Assembly: GCA_959347315.1 (NCBI GenBank)
Contig: OY365807.1
Span: 9,205,147-9,269,146, forward strand
From: Bimastos eiseni
Taxonomy: Eukaryota > Annelida > Clitellata > Crassiclitellata > Lumbricidae
DNA length: 64,000 bases
Direction of reading: 5' to 3'
A model generated the notes under the pieces. That model had not been told where the DNA came from. It did no database searches and was given only the letters and a program-made list of their open reading frames with translations. Numbering within the stretch: the first letter of the stretch is position 1; each line of letters opens with the position of its first letter. A program made the position numbers and the translations under genes. Below, piece after piece: positions 12,007 through 24,046 of the stretch.

Positions 12007-15000
12007 GTTGAGAGATCAAGAGGTTGATAGGTCATCCACAGATTTTACCGGTGAATCACTAAGAAGAAACACGTTCAGCAAAATGACTGTAACTTATACG
12101 GCACTAGTCGCAACTTCCAGCTTTTCCTGTTTCTTAAAACTTCTGGCCAAGTAAGATCAGGGCATTGAAAGGTTTTCAGATTCTGTTAGGCATTGTTTTT
12201 TGACCGGGGTTCTGCGGAGCCCTTAGGTTTTTTGGGCATTGTCAATGGTTCTGCTGCAGTTCAATATAAAATAAATTATAACTGAATTAACAAAAAGGTG
12301 GGCAATTTTCAGAATTTATCAAATCTTTCAGTCTTTCTTGCAGAACACAATTCTATGATAATACAATTGACATTAATATGTGAATATCCCAACATTGAAA
12401 GTTAAAATTACATTTATCTCTTTAAAAATCGAACAGGTGAAACTCACTCGGTTCCTTGAACAAAACAGTGAGTTGTGTAAGGTTCAATCACTGGAAAAGG
12501 TTTAAACCCTCCGCTGTGACAGGATGCAATTGACCTATTAGTTTATTTCCTTCAAGAGACATTTTCAGCTTATGTTAATAGGCCTTTGCATTTTTAAATT
12601 TCTTTTCAGATCTGTTTATAGCCCCAATTCCATTTAAAAGGAGCTATGGAATAAATAGTCATTATAATTTAATTGTCACTGAGCTTTTATAGCAAGCTGT
12701 GTTGGTCATATATCATTAATACTCAATCATTCATCTATATGGTAAGATATACATGTCTGTATTCATGACTTTGTGTGTGTATATCTATACCTTAAGAAAA
12801 TGTCTTTTAAGTGTCTCTCAAAAGTGCTCCACCTTCTAGTCAACAATTCTTAGATAACTGAAATAAATCACCACTGATGTGCCCCAGACGTGTTAACCAA
12901 CATGTGATATAGATATGTTTGATATATCGTAGTGTTCCTGTGGGTATCACACACATCAATGATCATCAGCATTCAACCTGTTATTTAAGATATCTTTGTC
13001 CGTGTCCTTGGGTTCATTCTTGACCAGCGCTCGCCATCACTCGGCTAATGCTGTCGCCATTGCTGCTTCTACCAACTGTACTGCTGTGATTACCAGCTGT
13101 GCCAGTTGTTTAGCTCAGTAAGACAGCCATTTGTGCCGTGCTGTAGAGCAGTACAGAGACACTATAATTATTGTCTCAGTGTGTACATTTCTCACACAGG
13201 CCGTGATTTCCTTTTCTGTCAACAGGTGGCGTGGCAGTATCTACAAGCTGCTGTGGAAAGACTTTGCTGTGTTTGCTGGCATCTATTTTCTTCTGTCATT
13301 CATCTATCGATTTGTTCTCAATTTAGAACAACAAAGGTAGATCTTACCTTGGATAGTTTTTCTTGGTTCTTCTGGTTGTCTATTTATTTATTATATTTGC
13401 TATATGTACTCAGTCAGTAAATCTGAGTTGAATGTGTGAGACAGATGTGCGTTAGCTATGTATCCGGGGTCATTATTTTAAATAGAGTTCATGCATCAGG
13501 CTCAAATCCACAACTGTTGCATTACAGACAAAGCGTGTAGATCACTGTTCTGCATAACAGAATATATTCTGTTTTCATAAAATTGTTTGACTGAAGTACA
13601 TATTGCTTCCTTAATATTAAATATTATTGTTGAGCAAAGAGCAGATCTTTAACAACGTTTCTCCTTGCCTGGTGGAGTCTCAACAATTGGCTTCTGATCA
13701 ATTCAGGTGACTGGATTGATGATTGCCTTGAATTGATATACACCATTATAATTATCTTTAATATTTTTTAAATGACTCTTCTTAAGCTATTGTCAATATT
13801 TGTTTTATTCCTTTGGTAGAATAAGTTGATCAAGAAAGAGTCCAGAGATATGGTAAAAGGAGTATACATGCTATTTTGTATTCTGCATTACAAATGAGGA
13901 GATGCTGTAAGTGGTGGACAAAAATAGATCCATGATAGAATTATAATTAGAAGCTTGCAGAGAAAATGATTGGGTGGGGGTTGAGACTTGCTACGACTGA
14001 TGTTATTGAACTGCATAATGACGGAGGGTTGCATCAAGTTGAAGCAAGAACCTGAGAATATGATGAAATTGGACGTACGAACCTGTCTATGAGGACAGAG
14101 AGCCAAAAAACTGAGAAGAAGAATTCCGAGATGGTCATTATGTCATATTTGTTGTTTTGCGAAATTACTTTCCAGGGCTAAATGATGTGAAAATAATTGC
14201 ACTATAGGCTGTATAGTTTTGGTAAAAGTTCTTTATCCTAGTTTTTTTTTCTAATCAAATAAAACTTACATATAGCACATGATTAACACCAGTTCAAGGC
14301 AATCAATCCAGTCCTGTTAATCAATGAGTTACGCTGTTTGCAACATGTGTTGCACTACTGTCACTGTTTTCAGCCTGCTGATGCATATTTCATATCATTA
14401 TATATGGCTGGAAATTATGTTCATTGAGTCTGCTAACCCGGCTTGGTAACTGAGAGTCATGCTACCATTTTGCATACTGACATGCCGGTGTCACTGTATC
14501 GGCAAAGCTGATCCTTTATCATTTATAAGCATTAGTTCTGGTGTATCCAGTTTCAGTTTGCAGTTGGTCAAATCCATGTCATGTGATGTTGTGAAATTTG
14601 GTCAGATCCTGCTTGATCTGAGATCTAGCATATTGCATTAATATTGTGATCTACAACCTGAACTATGAGACCCACCACAGAAGAGTGGACCTATCACCTA
14701 AATATGATTTTGCTAGAATAATCGACCATTATTATGCACTTCATTTCACACATTTTATGCTTTTCTGAATAGTAAATACTGAGTATATCTGTTTTAGATT
14801 AACCAGTTACGCTTCGATTTTTATTTTTCAATATTTGAGATCTGCCTCTGGTCTGTGTGAGCAATTTTACCGCTGCTCATGTACGTCCACTTAACAGTGG
14901 CTGTCGTCTTGTGTATAAAACCAATCTATATCTTTTTGAATTTAACTTTTTTTGATGTTTAGCATTGATTAAGCCATCAACCCCAAGTATCCGCTTTTGT

Positions 15001-18000
15001 CGACATTATGCATCAGCCCTTAACATACACATATGTTGAAACCCCGCCATGAAAGTGTTGAGTCAGTTGTTTACTAAGATTTTGTATCCTTTTCTCGATT
15101 CCTTTTCAGGATTTTTGAGCTAATTGCGCGTTACTGTGAGGCGAACAACAGTCTTATTCCAGTCGCTTTCGTCCTTGGCTTCTTCATAAATCTTGTAGTA
15201 ACAAGATGGTGGAACCAGCTGATGAAGATTCCTTGGCCAGATCGAATGGCTATGTTCATCACGGCCAGCATCGAGGGACATGACGAGGGAGGCCGGTTGA
15301 TGAGGCGGACGATTATGCGATATCTTTGTTTGGCGTATGTTATCACGATGTCGTCAATAAGTCCAGTTGTGCGGAAACGATTTCCTACGTTCAGGCACAT
15401 GGTTGATTCAGGTACTGAGCTCTGCCATGAGGATTTGTTGTAGAATGTCTGATGAAGATTAAGTACTGCTAATCTGACAAGGATCAAGATTATAGTTTGT
15501 GTTAATAGCTTGCACTAATCTTTTTTATAAAAATGATTGTTTCTATAGTTTTGATGTGGGTTGCTATCATTGTGATGAAGCCTCTACATATATTTTAACA
15601 ATTATTACCATTCTTCGTTATTAGAATTATTACTCTCTCAATATTTCTTATAAATAATTGCGATTTTGCTTTCTGATGAGGGTTATTATGTCTTGTACAC
15701 TGTGATAAGAGTTCACTAATTGACCAGTTCTACTGATTTGTAGAAGATTCATGCTAGTTTTTTCTGATAAAGTTATTACTGGCATTTTAACTAGCCATTT
15801 GATCAGGATTATTTTTATTGTAGTTAGTACATATATTTATAGTAAGCATGATTGCTCTAATCAAAGTCTGCTGTTGTTTTCATGCCTCAAGGAGTCATGT
15901 AATATCTGATGGTTCAATGTTTTTAAGAAACTCTTCAAACTGTATTAGTTTACTGTTGACATAGGTAATGGCACTGTCAACGATCTATGAGTCAAGCCAT
16001 ATGGATTGTTATAATTACAATTACAATTACAAAATAGTTTAGTGCACAGTGTGCTGGATTCTGAATTCACAGATTGTGAGTTCAAAAGCTTGCAGATAAG
16101 ATGATATGACGGTTTTGGTTCCAATGGCACCCATATATGAATTCAACTATTGAATGAGTACATTGACTGTACACTGACTGTACCTCTGTCAGAAATAGTC
16201 GTCGACACTTTGTACCCGTGGGTGACACTCATGTTTTCTTAGGTAACTTGTTCCCCTATGCTGTCAATAGGGTTCTTGCTGGAAAATGAGTTGAAGGTTC
16301 TCGAAGGAATAAACACTCCGCACAACAAATACTTTGTCCCGCTCGCCTGGGCGATGACTCTTGTCAAGCGAGCAAGAGCAGAGAAACGAATCAAAGACGA
16401 CTTTGCTGTCAAGACTCTAAACGATGTAAGTGACCATTGTTAACTGAACATTACTTAGTCAAGATTCATCTCTGCATATCTTGACTAGTTCATGCTCTTC
16501 CTCAGTCCATAATTAATTCATAACTTAAGTTCTGTTTCTGATCTTTGTTCCATACTGCGCCTTGCCTCTCAAATGAATTCTACAGATTGGAAGTTCCTCC
16601 ATGCCTACTATTGTTAACCCTGCATCATCTGTCTCAAGTCATCAGTCGCAGTCGACTTCCTCCTTTTCAAGAAACTTTATACACATCCATTCAATCTACA
16701 ACCTTCCAGCTTCTGTCAATTAAAATACCCCTTAACAGCGCCTACGATGGAATGCAAGTGTGTGTAAGTCTTAAAAAGAGTGAATTACGGAATTGTGTGG
16801 TGAATTAACAAATTAATGAATAAAGCAACTCTCTTGTTATTTGTAGGAGATCAACGAATATCGTGGTTGTTTGGGAACGTTGTTTCTCTATGATTGGATT
16901 ACGATTCCTTTGGTCTACACTCAAGTCAGTAAGAGAGTCTTTTCATGTGTTGTGTATTGTGTGCCATCTGTGGTTTATCATTCATTCTTTGTGCTCCTTT
17001 CTCGTCTTTCTTCACGTTCCATAGGTGCATAAGAAACCAGTGCAATGGAAGATGTTAGGTTAGAATGCTGTAGACTGTCAAGGTTAGATTTTTTAGATTA
17101 GTTTTCATAATTAAATTTGATGTTAAATTTTATTAGCTTAGATTAGAGTAGATAAGGATTATATTTTAGTTAATTTGACTGAATAAGTGCAGAATATATG
17201 AAATGTGTATGATGTAAGTATCTGATTGATAATAACTTTGAAGTAGCCTGCTCCTGACAATGCTATAGAATTGTCATAATTATATTTTCAGTAATGAAAT
17301 ATGGTATGTTAAGATTTGCATTAGATTAAAATTATATCGTGGTTTATTCATTATAGTTGTTTCAATAAGTATTATACCTTATTTTTCATATAAATTATTT
17401 CCAAGAAATTTGGCAATCATAATGAGTTGTGCTTTGTTTTAGGTTGTGACCCTGGCTTGTTACATGTTCTTTTTTTCGTGTCTGATGGGTCGACAGTTTC
17501 TCAAGGATGAGGCAGACATGGTCTTCCCAATCTTCACATTCCTTCAGTACTTCTTCTACATGGGTTGGCTCAAGGTTCTCATTTTGACACTATAGAAGTT
17601 ATTATTAAATTAGATGCATTTGATTCAGAAGCCAGATTCCACTGGCTCCCTCACCCAGATTCTACTGACTTCATACTCAGATTCCACTGGTACCTCTATC
17701 AAGATTCCACTGGCTCCCCTACCCAGATTACACTTTCTCGAGCTGCCAAAATTCCACTGGCTTCCCTATCCAGATTTCACTTTCTCCTCTGCCAAAATTC
17801 CAATGACTCCCCTACCCAGATTCCACTGGTTCCCATCCAAAATTCCACTGGCTGCTGTGACCAGATTCCTCTGGCTACCCTACCCACAGCGCATTGCCTA
17901 CTGGGTCTCTGCATTGGTCCTGCATTGACGGCCTTGCTCCTTCATATCTGTGAGAACTGTTTCCCCGCTATAGCTGTACAGCGTCCTAGGTCACTTTGCT

Positions 18001-21000
18001 CAGCTGCAGAAATGGAGTTCCTTGTCCGCCGTGTTTGGACTGCTCTCCGACAGTACCGCTCCTTCTCTGTTGATGACCCATTGACCTGGAATGGGCTTCC
18101 AGTGACACTGCATCTGATGCCAATATATCACTCTGCTTCGTTCTTTTCTTCTCTTGCCTTAAGACTGTCCTGTCCGATCGGGGTTAGACTGTGAGTGCTC
18201 CTGAGTAGAGTGTCTTGAATGGGCACTATGTAAAACAGCCATATTAACAACACTACTAATAAATGAGAACGGATGAGATTAGAGTTGAATTTATTAAATT
18301 TTAATGTGTTAGATTCGGTGGATTGGAATGGATTTTTATTGGACATAGGTTGTGCTGGATAAACATTAATTGAATTTGAGTTGAAAATTGTACAGTTATA
18401 ATTTACATTAACCTAAGCAGGTGTAACAGGTGCGCTGGCTTTTGTGTACAGGTGGCTGAATGTTTAATTAATCCATTCGGAGAAGATGATGAAGATTTTG
18501 ACGTGAATAGCCTCATTGACAGAAACCTACAGGTTGTGTTATGCATGATACATTATCAACATAAATAGATTAGACTCCTTTTAATTAACTTAATTAGATT
18601 ACAGTTGATGTGTTATGGAAGATTATATTATAGTAGGTGTATTAAAATGTAATTAATGTGTGAGTTGTATTACACAGTGCATCTGAGCAATGTGTGTGTC
18701 TTGAAAAATGGAAATGTTTTAAACGTTTGCAGAAACATGTATCATGTGACTTGTGGCTCTGCTGAAAGAGATATCTTTTGAACATTCAGATCGTGTTGAT
18801 CAATCAATCAGTCAGCCAGGTAGTGCTTGGGTCAAATTGCAAATGCAAGCAAATTGCATGTGAAATTACAGATCCATTACTTTACCTGACCAAACCTGTT
18901 GCCACAAAACAGCCAATTTCTGCAGAACCAAGACAATTGCAGTGTCAGTATGTAGCAGGCAAACAACTGCACTGACCTTACATTATTTACCTTACCGTGT
19001 GTTACTGTGCCTTACATTTAACTACCTTTATTTACTTGTATTTAAAATGTAGTTATGATTGACATTAATATATGCAGATGTAGCAGGTGTGCTGACTTTC
19101 AGGTGCTCTTGTAGAGCTCTTGCCTTTCTTTGCTCTACCCTGTCTTACATATCTTTAATTACCTTATTGTTTTGCCTTAACTATTTGTTCCTTGTCGTGT
19201 TTGTCTTGTTGTATCTCAACCGGATTAGAATTTTAAAGTAAAAATTGAGTTTAGCACACCAGTCTGTTGTTGCAAACATTACATATGTTGGTTATTATGC
19301 CGTATGTTTCCTTGCTGTGCCTTGTCTTCCCTTTCTTTACCATACCATGCAGCACCTGTCTTTACCTTGCCATACCTTTGTTGACTGTTGTCAGGTCTCC
19401 AATTTGCTGGTAGATAAGAGATGCACGTGGAACATCCGGAATTGACCAAGAACCAGTATGTAGATGAAGTCATCTTACATCATCTGGCTATCTGTTGCGT
19501 TTTCATACTTTACTGCTCCATCTTACCATATATCTCTGTTGGCTTCTGCTTTGAATTAAGACTTTTGCCATAATTAAACACCAAGCAGCCATCGAGTAAT
19601 GCCTTGGGCATATCAATGATGGCGCTATAGAAGTCGTTAAAATAGATTCGAAATCTGGTATCTTCTTCTGACCATACCTTGTGTCCCTGCTGCCAGGTGT
19701 CCTACCTTATTGTTGACGAGATGCACAATGAACATCCGGAATTGATCAGGGACCAATATTGGGATGAGGTCGTATTTAACCTGCCCTACACAGTTGCCTC
19801 CGAACCATTCCGAATTCCGGTGCCACATCTTGGATCAGCAATGAACATAAAGTTTGTAAATTTCATTTCTTTGCATGATATATATTACTTAAGTGATTGG
19901 AAGCTGATGCATCTTGTTGTTAAAGTGTTAAAAATGGGGCTGTTAACGATAAAGTATGTTTTTGCAGTTTGCTATTTAATAATTAACGATTAATTAATCA
20001 TTAACAAGGGGTCTTTTATTAAACGTTATAAATAGATTTAAATGTTAAAATTAAATATTTCTGCAGTTCTTGCTAAAACACCTGACCAGGACTGATAATT
20101 GACCCTTGCTCAATGATTGAGTGATCTATTAATTGGTTGTGTTATGGATTGAATGATTGATTGATTAGTGATTGATTGTTCTGTGTGTTCTAATGGCTCT
20201 TTAATGTACAGCAAATCTAAACTTTCTTATCCCTATATCACGACTGAAGGTTCCCTGGATGACTTTAGTTTGGTTGAGCCTCTTTAAATGAATAACAATT
20301 CTTCACATAGTGCTACCATGGAACGCACAGGCCATCACAGTTGATGCTTTATAGATGATGTCGTTGAGTCACTGGAGATGGTGGGCAGCATTTGAGAAAT
20401 AGTCAAGAGGCATTTTTTGCCTTGCTGAATTTCTCTAAGGCATTAAACCCTTACGATCACTTATGTTAAGCTTAATTTCTGACGGCACCATGTTGAGATA
20501 CATGATGTATATATATATAAGTATGCATGTAGCAGAATTTTTTATAGCATTTTCAAGAGGCCATTTATTTTGTTCAGTCTTTCGTCCAAAGACAAGGAAC
20601 CAGTCTTTCCGATGAATGCCATTGATGAGGAAATTTGTGCAAACTCGTTGGCTGTTGACTCGGAAACAAACTCTTTAAGCAAACCTTCGCGGAAGCCGTT
20701 GCGGATGAATTCGATCACATCAAGTATAAGATCCAGCCGGATGGGTCTGTTTGCGTCATGGAAAGGCCGAAGACCATCGAAACCGATATCGCCCAACGTA
20801 CCAGCACATCTGTCGCACCATGGCCGTCTTTCTGGTACAATATCCATTAGTATACATTTACGTTCATCATATAAAGATATGTCTTCATCATAATTATTAT
20901 GAACATTTTAAAATTCACGCTGTCACAGGAATTAGAATCTGAGGCGTTGTTAGTCGGACTTGTACATGCGTACATCTGGTATCAGGACATTGCCCCGGAC

Positions 21001-22708
21001 ATCACAATATTTCCATAGCGCATATATGCATACATACATAGGCCTACATACATACATGCATGCATACATACATACATACATACTTACATGTACACATACA
21101 TACATGTGTACATACATACATGTATACATATTATATACAAACATGTGTACATACATACATATATGTATACATACATACATGAATGCATACATACATGTAT
21201 GCATGCATACATATATACATACCTACATATATACATACATGCATGCCTATATGCATAACAATATATGTATACATACACACATAAATACTTACATGCAGCA
21301 TTGCATACATAATAGTATACATACATGCACATACATACTTTAATTATGTAATGGAATGGGGGGAAATGTCCAGCAGGGGTAATGTCCTAGACCTGTATGT
21401 CTACACATGCATATATAGTAACATGCAAACACGTATAGTATACATGCATGGCTAAAGGTATAGTCGTATACAGACAAATGTTTAATTCTGATTAACTCTG
21501 TTTTCTATTCATTTCAGTGCAAAGCAGTACCAGTTCTGTTGCTGGACCAAACCAAGCTCCAGCGTCACCAACCAGTCAGAACGTGAGATACCATACCTTA
21601 TTATATCTTACCATACCATATGTAAGCAGAGTCAATTATCGGCTAAGTTACTAGCCATGTTGTCATTAACCATGTTGAGCCATTCTGTCCTGCAGACGAG
21701 GCACACCTAGAGCAGGTTCACTGCACACTTGGGTGCTGCAGCACCCAGATTGGGAAACACCACAACAAGGACTTTAAAAAAATCATTTAAAGGATTTATG
21801 TTCTGATTTACCTAGTGGTACAGTTTTCAATAAGTGTCGTCCATAAAATATGTCTGCAAATGGGATGAATGGGTAACTCAGAAGCAGGTAAATGGAGGTC
21901 ATACGTAATGCGCCCATCCACTTATAAAACGGTGCATACAGTTGTTTCAGTTCTTTAAAAAAACTCAATCTGATGGATGACACAATTCCATCAGACTGTG
22001 TGCTGCATTGGAATATGGTTACAATAGAGTCTGGTTGCAGGACACACCAGGATCAGAGTACACTGTATGTGTGTGAAGATCAGCATGGTAGCCTAATCAG
22101 GGCATTGGTGCTCCATTGGAGTGTGGATACCCCCGACGTGGATTTGGAAGGGTAATTCCAAATGCAGTCATTTGAGGACACTGGAGGAATGGAGTTGCAA
22201 GTTGCACACGTGATCTGTGTGGATGACCCTAAGGGCTTCAACCAATGACTAATCATATGACTAAAGGTCTGTTTGTTTTCTGATGTTTCAGGAGTTCATT
22301 TTCCAGATGTCTGATGTCGAGAGTGACCCGGAAGAGGAGGGGGTTCTCATCGATGCACCTTCTCCATCTGTGTCATATCATCCGAAGATCATTTACGCCA
22401 AGACATTTAATGCGAAACCGGTTCGGCCGAAGTTTTGCATCGAGCGAGTATCTTTGTGTGACAAGACATCCAATTCAGAGATAGACGAATTATCTGACAA
22501 TCAACAGAAAGATCGGACGTGTCTTCTAGGAACAAGAGGCGCTGATTTCGAAACGAAGCGAGGCGATGAGCCCATGACGCCCGGTTACACCAGTGAACTA
22601 CCAACAATCGAGGAAGCGAGGGCCTCGGTTTCCGACAGTTTAGGAACCACAGATTCAGGGCAGACACAGACAAAAATTAATGAACAAAAAGTGTAGAAAG
22701 AGAATAAA
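12007..22708 (+). CDS. Bestrophin-family calcium-activated anion channel (complete gene)
   Basis: Coding exons: 12083-12150, 13226-13336, 15110-15411, 16271-16425, 16847-16924, 17443-17574, 18452-18532, 19697-19851, 20578-20834, 21518-21582 and 22292-22696. All borders are GT..AG, the phases agree, and they sum to 1809 nt (602 residues). The start MTVTYTA is the family's conserved N-terminus. Neck residues I76, F80 and F84 fall at the same numbers as in human BEST1, followed by VVTRWWNQ. The aperture isoleucine is I201 (I205 in human BEST1). The Ca2+ clasp is [10 protein letters not shown] (293-297 acidic). VDEMH and GSAMNIN, which opens the autoinhibitory tail, are also present. Residues from about 365 are a low-complexity cytosolic tail. 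Known role: pentameric Cl-/HCO3- channel in plasma or organelle membrane. A 5' untranslated exon appears to start at 12007. Which bestrophin paralogue this is cannot be told by eye. Confidence 0.95.
12083..12085 (+). other. Start codon of the bestrophin
   Basis: ATG opens MTVTYTA, which lies at the very N-terminus of known bestrophins, so this start is not in doubt. The preceding context is AGCAAA. The exon carrying it has an acceptor (tttctggcag) at 12006, so the transcription start lies further upstream and was not located. Confidence 0.9.
17631..17885 (+). repeat. Minisatellite in a bestrophin intron
   Basis: About nine imperfect copies of a ~25-30-bp unit, close to AGATTCCACTGGCTCCCCTA followed by CCC, start about 55 bases after exon 17443-17574. 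The 209-residue open frame over this region is a product of the repeat joined to a LINE relic. Confidence 0.85.
17886..18240 (+). mobile_element. Non-LTR retrotransposon (LINE) 3' relic
   Basis: Broken translation resembles the C-terminal end of LINE ORF2 proteins: DGLAPSYL, then ELFPRY in one frame, and after a shift [31 protein letters not shown] in another. The motifs GLAPSYL and RSFSV..P..WN.LP are hallmarks of this region. Stops and a frameshift show it is dead. It lies in the intron between bestrophin exons 6 and 7. Confidence 0.8.
19395..19492 (+). pseudogene. Decayed tandem duplicate of bestrophin exon 19697-19851
   Basis: About 300 bases before the real exon the sequence repeats its first ~95 bases: an intact acceptor (gttgtcag), VSNLLVDK against VSYLIVDE, then, after a 2-base insertion, [17 protein letters not shown] against [17 protein letters not shown]. 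The block AACATCCGGAATTGA is shared base for base. In the original frame a TGA follows at once, and the matching donor end is not recognisable, so the copy cannot replace the exon. Confidence 0.85.
20578..20834 (+). CDS. Bestrophin exon 9, start of cytosolic tail
   Basis: The exon follows acceptor ttttgttcag and ends at donor gtacaa. The split codon AA|T gives N361, completing GSAMNIN, which lines up with the conserved GSTFNIS of other bestrophins. The next residues [10 protein letters not shown] match the position of the autoinhibitory segment. Then come basic and Ser-rich stretches ([18 protein letters not shown]). The long open frame on the opposite strand is a shadow. The donor is weak, so a slightly different 3' edge is possible. 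Confidence 0.75.
20990..21345. repeat. CATA/TACA microsatellite-rich array
   Basis: Imperfect tetranucleotide repeat (ACATACATACAT with CATG interruptions) over ~350 bases in the intron between bestrophin exons 9 and 10. All six frames look open here because the repeat lacks stops. Confidence 0.95.
22703..22708 (+). terminator. Polyadenylation signal of the bestrophin gene
   Basis: AATAAA sits seven bases after the TAG at 22694-22696. A second weaker candidate is not obvious, so the 3' untranslated region may be very short. Confidence 0.55.
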
Positions 22709-23280
22709 TGATCTGCAGCTTCATCATGTTTTTTGTGGTTTTATTTTAAATGACATCATTCCAGAGACTTTGTGATATAAGAGACAGAATGTAAACGTTC
22801 CGTGAATTAATTGCTGTGCAAAATATAAATGTATTGGAACATAAATTTGTTCTCCTGTTGCAATGGTTTGTCTCATTTCAGCTTTGAGGCAACTTTTACA
22901 ATTTCTATTATGGAATTATTCTTTAACCGAAGCTACGAGTGATCCTCTGGGAATGACGAGGTAGGTTTATGGAAAACTGATTAATGGGTAATTGCTATTG
23001 TCCAGTTTTGGCTCTGGTGTCTTCAATGGTGATGATTTTTATCTATAATTGTTGGCTAAACACATGGGTGACACATTGCAAACCAAGTACAAAATAATTA
23101 AGGTTTTTGCAAGTTGGATATATTTCAGAAAGTAACTACCAGTACCAGAGATACCAGGTGTTAGTATTTTGCTGTAGCTTTCGTCTGTCAAGGACATGCA
23201 GAATGAAAATGTGAACATCTTTAGCTTGAAGGGAACGTTATGAGGCTGTGAACGGACCTTTTGCCTGCGTCTGGTGAAAG

Positions 23281-23608
23281 CAGAGGTGCAAAAAACCAAG
23301 ATTTGTAAATCAAAAGTTGTTTTTTGGGGATTTTATTTGGTTTTTTGGTTTTTAGTTTTACTTTGGATCTTGTAGCAACAGTTTTGTTATACAAAGCATC
23401 AAACACAGCATTGAAAAGAGTTCCCACTTGTTTATATAATTAGTTAAGCTTGATTTCCGACTGAATAACACACAATTAATAATATAAATAGCAATATTAG
23501 TAAATAATTTAAAACAATATTTTTTAAGAAACCAAAAAATTGCCACGTTTGGTTTTTTGGTGTTTTGTAAAAAAAAAAACCAAAAAAACCAACATGTTTG
23601 CAGCCCTG
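23281..23608. mobile_element. hAT-like MITE, 328 bp
   Basis: Left end CAGAGGTGCAAAAAACC and right end, read inward, CAGGGCTGCAAACATG are short inverted termini. The flanks GGTGAAAG and GGTGGAAG form an 8-bp target duplication with one mismatch. The interior is rich in GGTTTTTTGG/CCAAAAAACC, which act as subterminal inverted repeats. Non-coding. Confidence 0.65.
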
Positions 23609-23654
23609 GGTGGAAGAGGAAGGAGGCTTTAAAGGACATTGAGCTCCTCATAAA

Positions 23655-24046
23655 GCAGGGACGTCATTTGGGGAGGGGGAGGGGGCAGTTGCCCCCCCCA
23701 CCATTTATTTCCTGATTTAGATTTTAATGCTTGCAAATTTCCATACAAGGGCATAATTTAATAGCCATATTAATAATAAATCTCTGAATTATATATATAT
23801 TAACATTGTCTTATCACAGGTGCCTATAATTGAATAATTTCACTTTTTTGAGACTATCTGCGTTTTTACTGATACAAGATTTAACAAATTAAATCTTTTG
23901 GTATCACTGAAAACACAAGCAAACCAAAGCACATTTAAAAGGAAACCTCTGCCGCATAAATTCTTGCCTGATAAATCATTTTGTACCCCCCGTCGCAAAA
24001 AAATTCTTGCTGGCCCCTCTGAAAAAAGCTGAAATGACGTCCCTGC
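23655..24046. mobile_element. TIR element (probable hAT MITE), 392 bp
   Basis: GCAGGGACGTCATTT at the left and AAATGACGTCCCTGC at the right are perfect 15-bp inverted ends, with GGGGGAGGGGG and CCCC stretches just inside. The flanks CTCATAAA and CTCAGAAG agree at 6 of 8 positions if the right end is one base shorter, a weak target duplication. No coding capacity. Confidence 0.7.

Noticed and set aside
17565..18194. 209-codon plus-strand frame
   Set aside because: Runs through a bestrophin donor, then a minisatellite, then a LINE relic; not a gene.
20542..20847. 101-codon minus-strand frame with a protein-like composition
   Set aside because: Antisense to bestrophin exon 20578-20834, which fits by phase and by family similarity; the minus frame is a shadow.
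20960..21343. Open frames of 60-127 codons on both strands
   Set aside because: The CATA/TACA repeat has no stops; the peptides are only Y/I/H/T/M/C repeats.
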